Shown: in pieces, positions 49,749 through 62,717 of the stretch
Position numbering within the stretch: position 1 is the stretch's first letter
How the letters are laid out: each line of letters starts with the position of its first letter
Assembly: GCF_037975245.1 (NCBI RefSeq)
Contig: NC_092566.1
Coordinates: 1,674,001-1,738,000, forward strand
DNA from: Apostichopus japonicus
Lineage: Eukaryota; Echinodermata; Holothuroidea; Aspidochirotida; Stichopodidae
DNA length: 64,000 bases
Reading direction: 5' to 3'
Program-made: the position numbers and the translations under genes
The notes under the pieces: generated by a model
The model's database searches: none
Told to the model about the DNA's origin: nothing
Seen by the model: the letters and a program-made list of their open reading frames with translations, nothing else

Positions 49749-50554
49749 CGTGTAAGTGCGCAGAACGGCTCTCTATTGGTATATTTAGTTCTCAGACCTT
49801 CATTGCGAGTCAATGAATGTGATTCATGTGGCGTGTAAGATTCACTTATAACGAATCGATTGAGAACGCAAATAGAGACGTATCGGATAGAAGGATCTGA
49901 ACACACAGAGCTAATGGCCAGTCACTTCTGTTTATTTGAACATCGTGGTTACCAGTCTCCTTAATTATAAAATTGGAAGTAAAAAGGGTTCTTATAGTTT
50001 TAACTGACTCTAGCAGTCACATCTAATATAATGGGGGAAGGGGGGGGGCGGATGTTGACTAGTTTTTTTGATAACTGTATGCCAGGAAAGAGCGACTCAC
50101 AGGAACAAATAAAGTTAAAATATAAGAACATAAAAACATTATGCATATGAATGAAATAAATGGAGAAACACCAGCTTGTATATAGGCTATACTACAATCA
50201 CATGGGACAACCGATACGGAGAGTATAATGATTAAAATTCATCAATTATTAAACGAGAACGCATCTGTTACTGCTTACATGAGAGAACTTTAAGTGAAAT
50301 TTACAATGATATCTTCATTAATGTTTCACATACTGTGAGTATATGAGAAGACTGTTACAATCATGGTGTAACATTAATGACAAAGGTTTGGGTTGAAGGG
50401 ATGAATCACCGTGAATAATCTTCACACACTATATCATTGTTTGTTAGAAATAAGGTCGTCATGGATGTTGCTTACTGCAAAAAGAATAAAGCTTTTTACC
50501 TTTTTTAAGAATTTACATATATCTTTAAGTTAAACGGGAGAAAGTGTTGACATT

Positions 50555-50785
50555 ACGTATATACACATACATACATACATACATATACATATGAAACCTT
50601 ATATATATACATACATACATACATACATACATACATACATACATACATACATACATACATACATACACAAATATATATATATACGTGTATATATATATAT
50701 ATGTATATTCATATTATTATATATATATATAGGCCTATATATATAGGCCTATATATATAGGCCTATATATATATATATATATATA
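50555..50785. repeat. (ACAT)n and TA microsatellite with repeated AGGCCT palindromes
   Basis: A pure ACAT run at about 50604-50664, then TA tracts with TATATAGGCCTATATA three times in a row near 50730-50768. Confidence 0.9.
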
Positions 50786-52164
50786 AGACACAGAATAATC
50801 AGCAAAACGCAATCATTTATTCCCATGAAGAAAAATACTAAATATTCAACAGGCACGAAATAGCAGGCTGGGTGGCACAGCGAAAACATTAGACCATATA
50901 ACCAAAGTTAGAAGTATTTAGGACCATTAAGTAATGTCCATTTCTTCTACCCTCAAGATTTATCGAGATATCTTACCCAAACTGACATCAGCTCATATCC
51001 TACGGGGTTTAATTTTTTACAGCAATTTGTGTCTAAAATGAAAGGTGATTGCTAATGATTTTCCATTCTACTATTTTCAAAGTTGAAGCTTTATCAACTA
51101 TCTCAATCATTGCCTTTATTGTTCCTCTCTCCGTTCTTTGCCTAATGATCTCATATATGTTCATTTGATGGCTGCCGTTTGGCGCTGTTGTACTTGATGA
51201 TATTATCAATTCTATTCATCGATTTAATTTAGAGCTATACATCACTCGCTTTATCATTTACGGAAAATTTGAGGCAAAAAACTAAGCAAACAAGAAAATA
51301 TCCAAAAGGGATATATTCTTCTCTACTATAACATGTTTTAATCACGCAATTAAATATTTCTAAGAACACTCGTTATCACTTCCGCAAAAACCCTTGATAA
51401 TTATTGTTCAGTTGAAAACTTTTGATATTAACAACTATTATTTCACGCACGCTCTCAATTCAATTTGATCTTCCCTAATTAATTTTACAAGATGTTTTTA
51501 AAACGTTTATTTCATACTTATACCCCCATCTTCACTCAAAAGCGTCATAAATGATTTGTGTTGGTTGCCTGGAGCAGTCAAACTAGTTAGCTTCTCTCTC
51601 GGATGAAATGACTTTTACGACTAAGTAGATGCACTGCTGTAATAGATATGGGCACTTAAGATATTTATTAAAAGCAAATATATTCTGTTTGATTGTCACC
51701 CACTAACGAGCATTACTTTTATCCGTTTACCTATTAAAACATTGAAATGAATTATTATGTTTTTAAAAATGAAAGTTTGTAGATGTAATTTATTTAAATG
51801 ACATTATTCATGACATGTTATATGTTCATTATCATCCTTTTTAAGTCGCTTACCCGGTTGGAGTCGTTAATAACAAAATGTACCACGCACTATTAGTTCA
51901 AGCGATGAGGTCGGCTTGTATACAGAAAGTACATTTCCCTTACCAGGCTTACCGGTCAAAGTTTCATTTTGGGTTTCTTTGTTGGTAGAAAGAGACTCCT
52001 GCTTGAAAAGCTCAACAACGATTTAGAAGTTTGTCTTTGTTCTCTCGCTCCGAGTTGGAGAAGATTATTGAATAAAATGAACTATTAAATAAATAAGAAG
52101 AAAACGAACTCCGACCTATATCTCAGTAACAATGTATTATGCAGACAGGTCCTTAAACACAGAA

Positions 52165-52468
<304 letters not shown>

Positions 52469-53919
52469 TACATATACATATATACATAAACAGAAACCGC
52501 TATTACCCATCCACACATACCATGGACGTTGATTTTATTAGAGTGACGCTTTTTCGTACGTCCCATCTACCTTTTTTCGTTTGAGCCCTTTTAGAGGGAC
52601 ATCACAGAATTTACCCCGGAGCCCACTTTGTTTTACCTGTCGGAGGCAAAAATGTTTTAAATTAATAACATGTAGCCCCACACAAGCAATTAAAAACGCA
52701 CACACATTGGTTTAATCATAGTTTTCAGTATGCATGCCACACTTTGCACACCTGTGCTTAGACCAATCCCTAAGAATGGTACTCAACAATTATGACCCAT
52801 GTCTGCGACAATGTACCGCCCACTTTCCCTCAGACCCTTCACTTTGAGAAACAACTCGATACCACTGAAAAATATACATATGATATATATGTCTAGTAGT
52901 TTCATACAGTTGTGAGCATTAACAACTTTTAATATTAATTCGTCATATTTAATACTTGAGCAATACACATAGTGTGAGTTTGTATAGCAATAATGTCAAA
53001 ACAAACGCTGTAATACTTGTAGAGAACAGAATTTCAAAGCAAATGTCACCTCTAAGCAGCCCCTACCATATGATTAAACATAGAGATAAGTAGCCTGGTC
53101 TAATTTCCATATCAGAATCGGGGCTGAAGCAATAACATTAATCGCGGAGAATGATTATCGGTTTATTTGACACTATGGATCGCGTTGTACTAATAAATAA
53201 AGTTAACACTAACAACTTGCATACACAAATATTCTGAGAGCCATCTGGTGAGAAGTGAACCAGTTTAAGGAGTTTCAACAACTAGGTTTGTAACTGATGC
53301 TTTTAGAAACGTTACGTTAAAAAGAGAGCTCTTCTCCATGAATCATACCGGAAATAATGCGAAGAGTCGAACATTTAAGGAAACACTTGTCTACGCTGCG
53401 TCGATACTGCCTTCCGGATATCAAAGAGTGTGCCCTTACTTCACCTCACCTCATTAACCCGACTACACCCTCCCTTCCCTCCCCTCCCCCCAGATAAATG
53501 ATCATCGTTTATTGTATACTCCTGGTTGCACACTTTGAATGTTTGATTATATAAGATACAGAAATATTTCCTCCCTCTAAACTAATTCTATTGTTCCATA
53601 CTTTTCACATCTCTGCACCGATCCAATTTACTTCCACCTATCTCCCCCCTCCCCTTCCTGCTACCCAATTACCCAAAATGGAAAACTCAAAATTGCATCA
53701 ATTCACGGCATCAATGCTATATGGACATAGTCTGAATCGAAAATCGAAATAAACAATTAATTTACCACAGCAGAGGTTTGTATCTCACGATGAATTAAAA
53801 TCAAACTCTGTAGTGCTCTCAAAGTTTTGTATTTTATTTTATCTCGACGAATATGAGTTTAATCAGATGTGAAGAAGGAAATATTTAGCCAAGAAGCTTT
53901 TGAGAGACGAAAGTGGTCC

Positions 53920-54260
53920 CACCCCACTCAGGTAGCCCTGCTTCAGTTTTGACAAGACGAGAGGAAAAGTGACTTGGAAAGTCTCGAGAGGATAATGTAA
54001 TTAAATAAAACTGTAAGAAGATTGACTGTGAATTATTACATTTTGTTCTTTGGTGACTTGGCAAAGGACATTGACTGCAGAAAGATTTGACATTTTATTT
54101 TTAACAAAGTCCTTAATAAAAGATTTCAAGAAAAAAAAAACGGTCAAGATTTAAACGTCGAGTGTAAATTAAATGTTGGAAAGGTTCTCGAGAGACCGTT
54201 TGGTCTTTTAGATTTAATATTTGATAAAACGATACGCAGTTTAGTTACCGCATATTTTGG
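53920..54260. promoter_or_regulatory. Candidate regulatory patch
   Basis: Non-repetitive sequence with TTGGTGACTTGGCAAAGG, GTCTCGAGAGG and TAATTAAATAA blocks, lacking open frames and repeats. This is inferred from composition only; conservation was not testable here. Confidence 0.15.
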
Positions 54261-55825
54261 AAAGGAGAACAGGTATTTTACAAATTCTATTGTATAACGT
54301 GGTGGGAAAAGAAGACTGTTTAATGGTTAGGATAATTAAACCAACAGGAAAACCAATTACATGTACTGATTAAGAAAAGAATTATTTTCCTAATTTGCAA
54401 ATCTTTCACGTTTTGCTTTTCAATAAAGCAAGTTAAAATGACAAAGATATCAGAGTACCTCCTCCAATGATATATATGTATATTTATTATGTAATTAGCC
54501 TATATTTGTGGGAAAGAACAAAGTAATATATGATTGTCACAACAACAAAATAATAAGTATACCTAGATCCACTCTTCGCCGTCACCCTTCCATTCTCACC
54601 CTTCGCCTTATAGATATCACGTGACTATGCCAACTGGGTTCATTAGCACCATTCTTCTTACAAACATACACTAATTGTTTGATATACAACTGACCACTAC
54701 ACCTTTTTATCGCATGGTTGGGCATAAATTTAAATGTATATCCGAAGAGAAATGCATATGCATGAACAAAGAACACATTTCATTCGCATATTACCATCAC
54801 AAACAAGACGATTTCCCGTGTATACTTGGGCGAGAAGACGTGGATTATTGGGTGACATTGGCGCCATTGGTCACGAAAATATGCATATTCATAGCCTCAT
54901 TTGTTTATCTTCCATATTTTGAAAAGCAGAGTCTAATCTTCTTCAACCGATCACGTGATATTTCCAAGTTATTTGAATCAGGAACGAAAGAGTCTTTTTT
55001 TGCTGATACAACGTCCCACGCTTCCTCTCTGGGAAATGGAAATAAGAAACAAACGAAAATGGACGGGATTTCGAACATTTATTGAAACTGAGGACAAGTT
55101 ATTACGATTTACATAGAAGTTACTGATAAACTAGAATATTGCACTACTGACTGATCAATTCTAGACAACTCTTTTTCGTCTAACCGTATTAATAACATGA
55201 CGACATTGCCAGTGTGTCGTACGTTCCACAATTAATCACAAAAGCATTGGTGAACTTCTCCACGATACAATGAATTATCTTGAAGAAATCATCCTAAAGA
55301 TTTTATTCACGTTAAAATGATTAAATACCATGGCATGTGCAGCTTCTATCTGGCAGTAACATATTTAAAAGCTTCCATCTCAAGCGAACGATATCCACCT
55401 AAACACATAAAGATACATTAATGTTGCGTTTCTAATCAGTAGCGTCATTAGCAGAGGTGGGTTGGGACGGGATGGGCAAAATCACTTTATGAAACTCCTA
55501 GTCCCTCCTCATGAACCGGGCAAACATATTTTGACATCTTAATACTATTTTACTTTGCAAAAAATATATCCGTAAATTTAGTAAAGTATTTAGGACCTCT
55601 CCCCTCCTCTGTCCCAGATTTTGCACCTCTCCCCCACCAACCTCCTCTATACGGGATGAAAAAAGGCTGGTTACGCCAATTGCTATGTTTCCTAATCAAA
55701 TTCCGGTCGTCTTTTTCTCATAAGCATTTAACTACCCTTGTTTGATGCAGAAAGGGTGAGAGTTACTACTGTTGACGTACAATAAGTTCATTCAATTTCA
55801 TTTAGTCCGAAAATCACCTGTTGGC

Positions 55826-56600
55826 ACTTTCCATAATAAGTTGCCTCACATAAGGAGGTATACCGATAAATACGTTGCTTGACTTAAGGAGGTAAGACAG
55901 GTAAGCATTGCTTTAGCGTTTAAGGAAGTAACCAATAGATAAGTTGCCTCACATAAGGAGGTTTAAAGATAAGTTGCCTCAAATAAAGAGGATATACCAA
56001 CAACTTGCATCAAGTAAGGAGGTATACTGATAAATAAGTTGCCTCACATAAGGAGGATTAAAGATAAGTTGCCTCACATAAGGTGGTATACCGATAGATA
56101 AGTTGCTTGTAGGTATACCGATAAGTTGCTTCGGATATGAAGGTATGCTTCGGATATGAAGGTAGGAACTGATAAGTTCCTCACATAAGGAGGTATACCG
56201 ATAAAGTTGCCTCACATAAAAAGGTTTAAAGATAACTTGCCTCACATAAGGAGAATTACCGATAAGTTGCCTCACATAAGGATGTTTACCGATAGATAAG
56301 TAACCTCACATAAAGAGGGATTCCAATAACTTGCATCACGTAAGGAGGTATACTGATAAATAAGTTGCTTCACATAAGAAGGTTTACCGATAACTTGCCT
56401 CACATAAGTAGGTACACCGATAACTTGCCTCACATAAGGAGGTACACCGATAGGTAAGTTGCCTCACATAAAGAGGTATACCAGTAAGTTGCTTCACGTA
56501 TGGAGGTATTCAGTGTCACGTCAAGAGGTATACCAATATAGATAACTTGTATCACATAAGGAGATGTAAAATTAAGCTTTGCTTCACATAAGGATTTAAA
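55826..56600. repeat. 30-bp minisatellite (TAAGTTGCCTCACATAAGGA-type), degenerate
   Basis: The unit is TAAGTTGCCTCACATAAGGA plus GGTATACCGA, with 26- to 36-base variants; more than twenty copies. Minus-strand frames over it repeat YVRQLI-like strings and are artefacts of the period. Confidence 0.9.
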
Positions 56601-57480
56601 CCGTTTATACGTTTGATTTGTCACAAATGGTATATCATATTCAACAGTTGAGGTAAGATTGTTTGTGTCTAATTGCATAATCTCTTACTTTTAGCCCTCC
56701 TAAAACCGCATGAGAAACCAGGAACGATGGAATTAGAACATAAAACTTGAAAATCTGTGAAATGAGGAATATTACGATACAGACATTTTTCATTGAATTA
56801 AACTGTCAATTAATCCCTAGGTAGGATAATCCAAGGAGTTATAACCCCAGATATCTAATGGCAAGACTATGGGGTATCATTTATGTCTGAATGTCACATG
56901 ACTTGCTCAAAATATCGCAAATGTACTACAAACTGAAAATGCTTTTTAGCAACACGGGTGGCTGTTAATACTGATCACTTAGCATCGCAATATAGACCAA
57001 AACATTCAATTTTGTTTTTCTCAAATCAGATGCAAGTTTGTTTTCTCGTATACAAGAAAATCAATACAATAATTTTAAGGTGTAAAAGGTAAGCTTGAAT
57101 CGATATCTTTTTCTTAGGCTCTCAGAAGTACGTATGATACTGCAAAGGTTATACATACAAAGTCAAATATCAACAAGATTCAAGACAGGCTTTCATTGTT
57201 AACGATAAACCACAGACAAACCAACCAACTAATCACATGACTGTTGCGAAATCTTTTTTTTTTTCAATATGCGATATTACAAAGAATTTAGAGTCCGTAT
57301 TCCTACCCGTCTCTGAAAATGGTTTCTCCTATTTATTAATGTTGGTTGTCATCTGACCGGAGTTTCCAGATTTATAGTCAACCCCTAAACATGTTCGAGT
57401 CACTCCAAGATTAATGTATGTCATCCAGTTACAGAGTTGTTGACAATTAACAATTCATAATCATGGACGTTAAATATGAA
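56601..57480. other. Unique AT-rich sequence without recognised features
   Basis: Nothing convincing was seen on either strand. Confidence 0.5.
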
Positions 57481-57484
57481 TCTA

Positions 57485-57602
57485 AGAGACTGACTTCGGT
57501 CAGCTTGCGGCTTTGATAAGCCAATGAGGCTTTTTCGCGAGTTCCTGCTTGCAGGAGGATCTAAAATACATACATACATACACGCACCCATACATACATT
57601 CA
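57485..57602 (+). mobile_element. Probable retroelement 3' end with ATAC tail
   Basis: A GC-richer block (GCTTGCGGCTTTGATAAGCC, then GAGTTCCTGCTTGCAGGAGG with a small hairpin) ends abruptly in ACATACATACATAC. A structured 3' end followed by a microsatellite suggests a LINE or SINE tail. No reverse-transcriptase frame remains. Confidence 0.35.
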
Positions 57603-57654
57603 TAGATGGCAGATGATGTTTCTAAGTATGTTGACAAAGTCATCATGGTATATA

Positions 57655-58140
57655 TCTATTTACATCAGTGTATTATAGTCAACAATCCATGTCAACATGG
57701 TGAGATAGTCCACCTAAATTAATCAACTATAAATGTCAACTCGATACGACGATCAATCTATACTATAGTCACATTGTATGTCAACATGGTGAGATCTTCC
57801 ATCTAATTTGCCGGCAATGCATGTCAACATGGTGAGATCTTCCATCTAATTTGCCGGCAATGCATGTCAACATGGTGAGATAATCTATCTAAATAAGTCA
57901 CCAATTAACATCATCGTAATTGGATGATCTAAATTAGTCAACAATATATGCCAGATATGGTGAGATAATCTTAGTAAACTGGCTAACAATGTATGTCAAC
58001 ATGGTGAGCTTAACTACATCAGCCACCAATTTACATCAACTTGGCAGGATGATCTAAATTAGTCAACAATATTTATATCACCTTAGTCAACTAAGTACGT
58101 TAACATCGTAAATTATTTAAACGAGTCAAGTCAACACGGT
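57655..58140. repeat. Degenerate repeat built on TGTCAACATGGTGAGAT
   Basis: The core recurs about eight to ten times at irregular 40-75 base spacing. Two neighbouring 44-base copies (about 57778-57865, with CTTCCATCTAATTTGCCGGC) are identical. Confidence 0.8.
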
Positions 58141-59454
58141 AAATTTCGACAATAGCACATTATCAACTAAGATGTTAACAAGCTGTTTTAACTCACAGAG
58201 CAATCCCTAAATCTTGGGTGTCAAGTTGAGAGATTTGTGTCAAGCTATTTATTCTCAAACAAAATGATATTAAAACCCATGTTGAGTGTTAATCGACCTT
58301 GGAAACAAATATCCAAAATGCCATCATATAAGATACGGTAGCATGAAACTTTTAAACTTCTTTATCGTTCTTCTTTGATACTCCATGTGAATAAACTACG
58401 CACTTAGCAAATTCAAAACCAGAAGAGAGGGGGAAAAAATAACATTCCAATGCGCGTTTAGCCCTTCCGATAAGCAGGTTAAAAAAGACTTTTTAGAACA
58501 GGAGCATAAACCCAATTAAATACCAATTCAAGCCCAATAATCCAATCATATTAACATCCAATTGGCAATAAATTTACAGGAAATGTCAAACCAGATCGGA
58601 AGCAAAGGAATAGTTAACAAATTCGGATAAATGTCTACATTGTAACTTAATTGCAATTTTCACTAGCTATAGGGTCAATAACCATCAACAGCTCAGAACT
58701 TAAAGGACACACAACTTAACCAGTACAAGTAACACGTACAAAGGAATCACATTTCGTCCTTTATGCATGTAGCCTTTTTTTCCTTTCTTTCTTTTTGTGT
58801 TTTTTCCTCTTTTTTTTACTTTTTACTAAACATACTGAGTATTACAGGACAGAAGATTGCAAACAATGACTCAATTAAGGCTTCATTGTAGATATTTTCT
58901 GTGCTTTTTATCTCAAGAAAATGTACTTTAATTAGCGAGTTACTCATACCAAAAAGCTAATGAATTTTGTTTCAAAAGAAAAAAAAATTATAATATTTCC
59001 TCGTTGAAATAAACAAACTTTGTCAAATATATCAACTACCTTTAAAGAGGAATTTTACTATTTAATAGTATCAAAAATGTTCATAAATCAACTAAAATGG
59101 CTGATGTATCCTCCTTGAGATGACTAGGAAAAGGAGCATAAAAATAGAGGGAGGACCTTACTTGAAACTTTAATTAAAAAAAATAAGGTTTTAACACAGT
59201 GTGCAGGCTGAGATATAGTAATATAGTCAGCTGAAGGTACCTATCAACACACTGCCTTTAACAGAGCGGCAGAAGAACGGAAGGTACTCTTTCTCATTTA
59301 ACAGGATAGAAATTTGTATCAATGATGTCGACATATGAACAGGAAAAATAATGAATACTTTCGTTGAAGCCCTGAAAGGCTACATTGGCAAAATTAGTTT
59401 AAGTAATAGAGAGATAATTGACACTGAGAAACTATTATGAACACGGTAATCTAC
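58141..59454. other. Unique AT-rich sequence without recognised features
   Basis: No supported gene, RNA or repeat beyond short A/T runs. Confidence 0.5.
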
Positions 59455-60215
59455 ATTAGATTGAAACTGATCAATCTATAGGAGTGGTTTTACCAATCAA
59501 CCAGCCAATCATGAATTAATATGAATTGTAAAAGTTAACAACCCTAGATTGATTGCACATAGACATATAATTCATCGTACAGGAAATATAAGATTGAATA
59601 GTTTAATCTTTATTAGATTGAAAACTGATCAATCCATAGGAGTAGTTTTACCAATCAACCAGCCAATCATGAAAACATTTGAATTGTAAAAAGTTAAAAA
59701 CCCTTCATTGTTTGCACATAGACATATAATTCATTGTACAGAAATATTAGATTGAATAGTTTAATCTTTATTAGATTGGAACTGATCAATCTATAGGAGT
59801 ATTTTTATCAATCATCCAGCCAATAACATCAATACTTTTGAAATGTAAATATTAACAACCCTCAAATGTATTAAATAGACATATAATAAAGTTACAGGAA
59901 ACATTTGATTGAAAATGTTTAATTTCTATTAGATTGATAGGTTTATCTATATCGATATGGCAAGTGCTAACAATGAATATTTATGAGTACTGATAAGCAC
60001 TCTAAGTTTCAGTCATTAAGTTTCCTCAGAATATTACAATTGAATATTTTAATTCTTATTAGGTCCGACTAACACACACTATTTTTAACAACAACCAGGA
60101 ACCAAATACCGATCCAAAAAATAATTTACGAGGTCTATAGTTAAAAACACATCAATAGAGCAAATAGACGTATAATCAGTTTTCAATCTATGAGTAAATT
60201 ATATGAAAACAACCA
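59455..60215. repeat. 158-bp tandem repeat, four copies plus a decayed fifth
   Basis: Units start at 59455, 59612, 59770 and 59928 (ATTAGATT anchor), with a degenerate start near 60058. Each has ACTGATCAATC, TAGGAGTA/GTTTTACCAATCA, CAGCCAAT and ATAGACATATAAT in the same order. Identity falls from left to right. Confidence 0.85.
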
Positions 60216-61733
60216 ATTTTAATTCTTCAGGTAGGGTGCAGGCTTACCAAATTTAATTGAATAATAATAATCATAATAATTATCACTACAATGATAAATT
60301 CAATCCTTATTACAATGAAAATAATCAAAGCTTTGAGCAGTTTTCACTTTTAAATTAGATCCCACCCCCTCCGGTGAAAATGGAATCAACTTCAGTAGTT
60401 CACGAGAATGACAAACACCAATCCTAATAATAGCTCTTGAATATTAACGACCTAAAAAAGAGTCTCACACCACGAAGAATTCTAAGTAACCTAATTATTC
60501 TTAAAGAATAAAGAGAAAAAGTACAAGGTTGCACACTTATCATCGCAGCAATCTCTCTCAAATAAAGAAAAAATTGGTAATGTCTTAATAATTGAGTAAC
60601 GCGATGAGCGACTGGGAAGATAATGCTGATTTAAGATTCTCATTGTGAAGTCTACGTCGGTAGTAATAACACAATTGAGGGCACTTAAGTCGGCAACCAT
60701 TCTAAAATCCTTTAAGTACATCGATGATCAACCAGGCCAGAAAATATCGAATGGGCAAGATAACAATGCCTAACGCGAGGCTACAGAAAGAGGTAGAAAT
60801 TAAAACCAAATAAACAACCACAAAAAATTGGATGAATATGATAAATAAAAATATTTAAAGAATGAAAAGATAGCAATATATTTAGTAAGACTTTATATTA
60901 TTGTTTATTTAATTTATTTTTCCCCCCTCTAATTCGTGAATAAATTTTTAGTAAGTTTTTCTTTTTAATTTAAATGACAGGAATGTCAAAGAAAACTAGT
61001 CAAACAAATCAAACGAGGCTATTTCAAAGATTTGGCAGGTTTTATCAAATTTGCAAATAAAGATTACTAACTGTGGTTCTTTTGGGAAAGCAGATTTTTG
61101 ACCTTGTAGCATAACGTCTGTTACCGTTATCATACACCCATTGTTGAGTTAATGTCACCCAAAAATATTGATGCCTGTGAAATATTTCTGTAGGCTGACC
61201 TACTAGTGTGTTAGTGGGCAATTTAGAGCTTAATCACTTAGCATATATATATCTTTACAGCCAGGGAACGGACTTGGCATTATACAGGATGGACCCTGCC
61301 ACCCCCCCTGCCACCCCTGCCCCTCCCTGAATGATATTACTTTCCTACTTACAAGGTAACAAATTACACATGAGATCTTTCTAATGCACTCCTCTGTACA
61401 TATCCTGTGTACACAAATATTAACCTTCACACCGTGATAAAAGTTTAAACACAACCCAGTCCCTTGTTATGTCAGGCCCAGGATTCCCTGTTTATATATG
61501 CCTCAAAACTGGTATGGATATAACAGTTACAGTCTACACAATCCCACTTCTAATCTCCAGCTGTGCCTCCCCCTCCCCCTCCCTCTTCCTTCACCCCTCA
61601 CTTTCCATTTTTAACCAACCCACCCACTAAATATATGACTTGATATGTATAGCTTGTTGATGATATATATATTATGGTTACAACTACCAAGAAATATTTT
61701 GCAGCTCAAACCAATTAACTAAATAATGCTTGT
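60216..61733. other. Unique AT-rich sequence without recognised features
   Basis: C-rich runs near 61300 and 61570; no exon recognised. Confidence 0.5.
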
Positions 61734-61847
61734 TTGGTATTTGAGGTATTGAACATTATATCAGCAAGTTATGAACAAATGTAAAATTTTTTGGTATTTG
61801 AGGTATTAAACATTATATCGGCAAGATAGAAATAAGTACAAACGTCT
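61734..61847. repeat. Two-copy 57-bp tandem duplication
   Basis: TTGGTATTTGAGGTATTGAA recurs 57 bases later as TTGGTATTTGAGGTATTAAA, with the following ACATTATATC-GCAAG shared. Confidence 0.8.
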
Positions 61848-62587
61848 GTATGTTTTTGTAGCTTTGAGAATAATATAATTTGAATACTGATAATAAACTG
61901 ATTGCAATTTGACCAAAAAAATTGGGCAGTTTCATTACGAAAAAACCAAAAACCTTGTACCTCAATGCATTAGGTAAACCTATAGAAGTGTGGCATTGTT
62001 AAGCACACATAATTAACTGATGAATACTGCAACATGTAAAGACTTCAGTATTTATACCACTACAGACAACCCCATAATCAGGAGTAGTGAATTAAAAAGA
62101 ACTTGATTTATACGATAATCATGAAACAATTAACAAATACTGACTCGCAGATTCCATACGATAAATTTCAACTCAGATTTTGCCTTATTTTTGAAAGAAA
62201 TTGACCCAAACAACTAGCTCTTAAAACAATTAACAATTAAGCAGTAAATATGACTTCAGAAATTAAACGAGTACTTTTCAACAATTAAATCTGATAGTTT
62301 TGATGTTGTTTTTTTGTTTTGTTTTTTCCTTTTCTGGTTGTATATTTTTACTTTTTGTGTATTTTGAAAAACTGGAATAAGTTAACGCTTCGAACAAACA
62401 GAGAATAATTTAAGATTTAAAGACAACTCAAGAGGATTTTCTTTCAAATGAGATAAAACAGGAAATATTTATGAAGGATTCTCACATATATAAAAGAAAC
62501 ATAGTATTCCACCTGACATGTTCCAGCCTTAGTTAAAAACTCAAAATGGGAATGTGCTTGAACCTCCAAACCAGTTTGACTGAATGC

Positions 62588-62717
62588 TTATAATTCATCT
62601 CTAGGAGGTGAGGGGTTGTCATCTTCGTTATGTGCTTCCATCTCAGCCATGTAGAGCGCCCCCACTGATTCACCTCCTAACAGGATATGATTCATCGCCT
62701 GACCCATCCTTGAAGCT
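62588..62717 (-). CDS. Terminal coding exon of the unrecognised gene
   Basis: 130 bases: one base completing a split codon, 42 codons and a TAA stop. It has a good acceptor, and codon use is unlike the AT-rich surroundings (GC-richer). Confidence 0.65.

Noticed and set aside
54675-55085. 136-codon plus-strand frame
   Set aside because: No domain or splice context; one frame of this length is about what chance gives in 64 kb at this AT content.
55436-55690. Possible hAT element (CAGTAGCGTCATTAGC to GGTTACGCCAATTG)
   Set aside because: No convincing 8-bp duplication and poor right end; may be a decayed copy but not supportable.
55979-56275. 98-codon minus-strand frame with YVRQLI repeats
   Set aside because: By-product of the 30-bp minisatellite.
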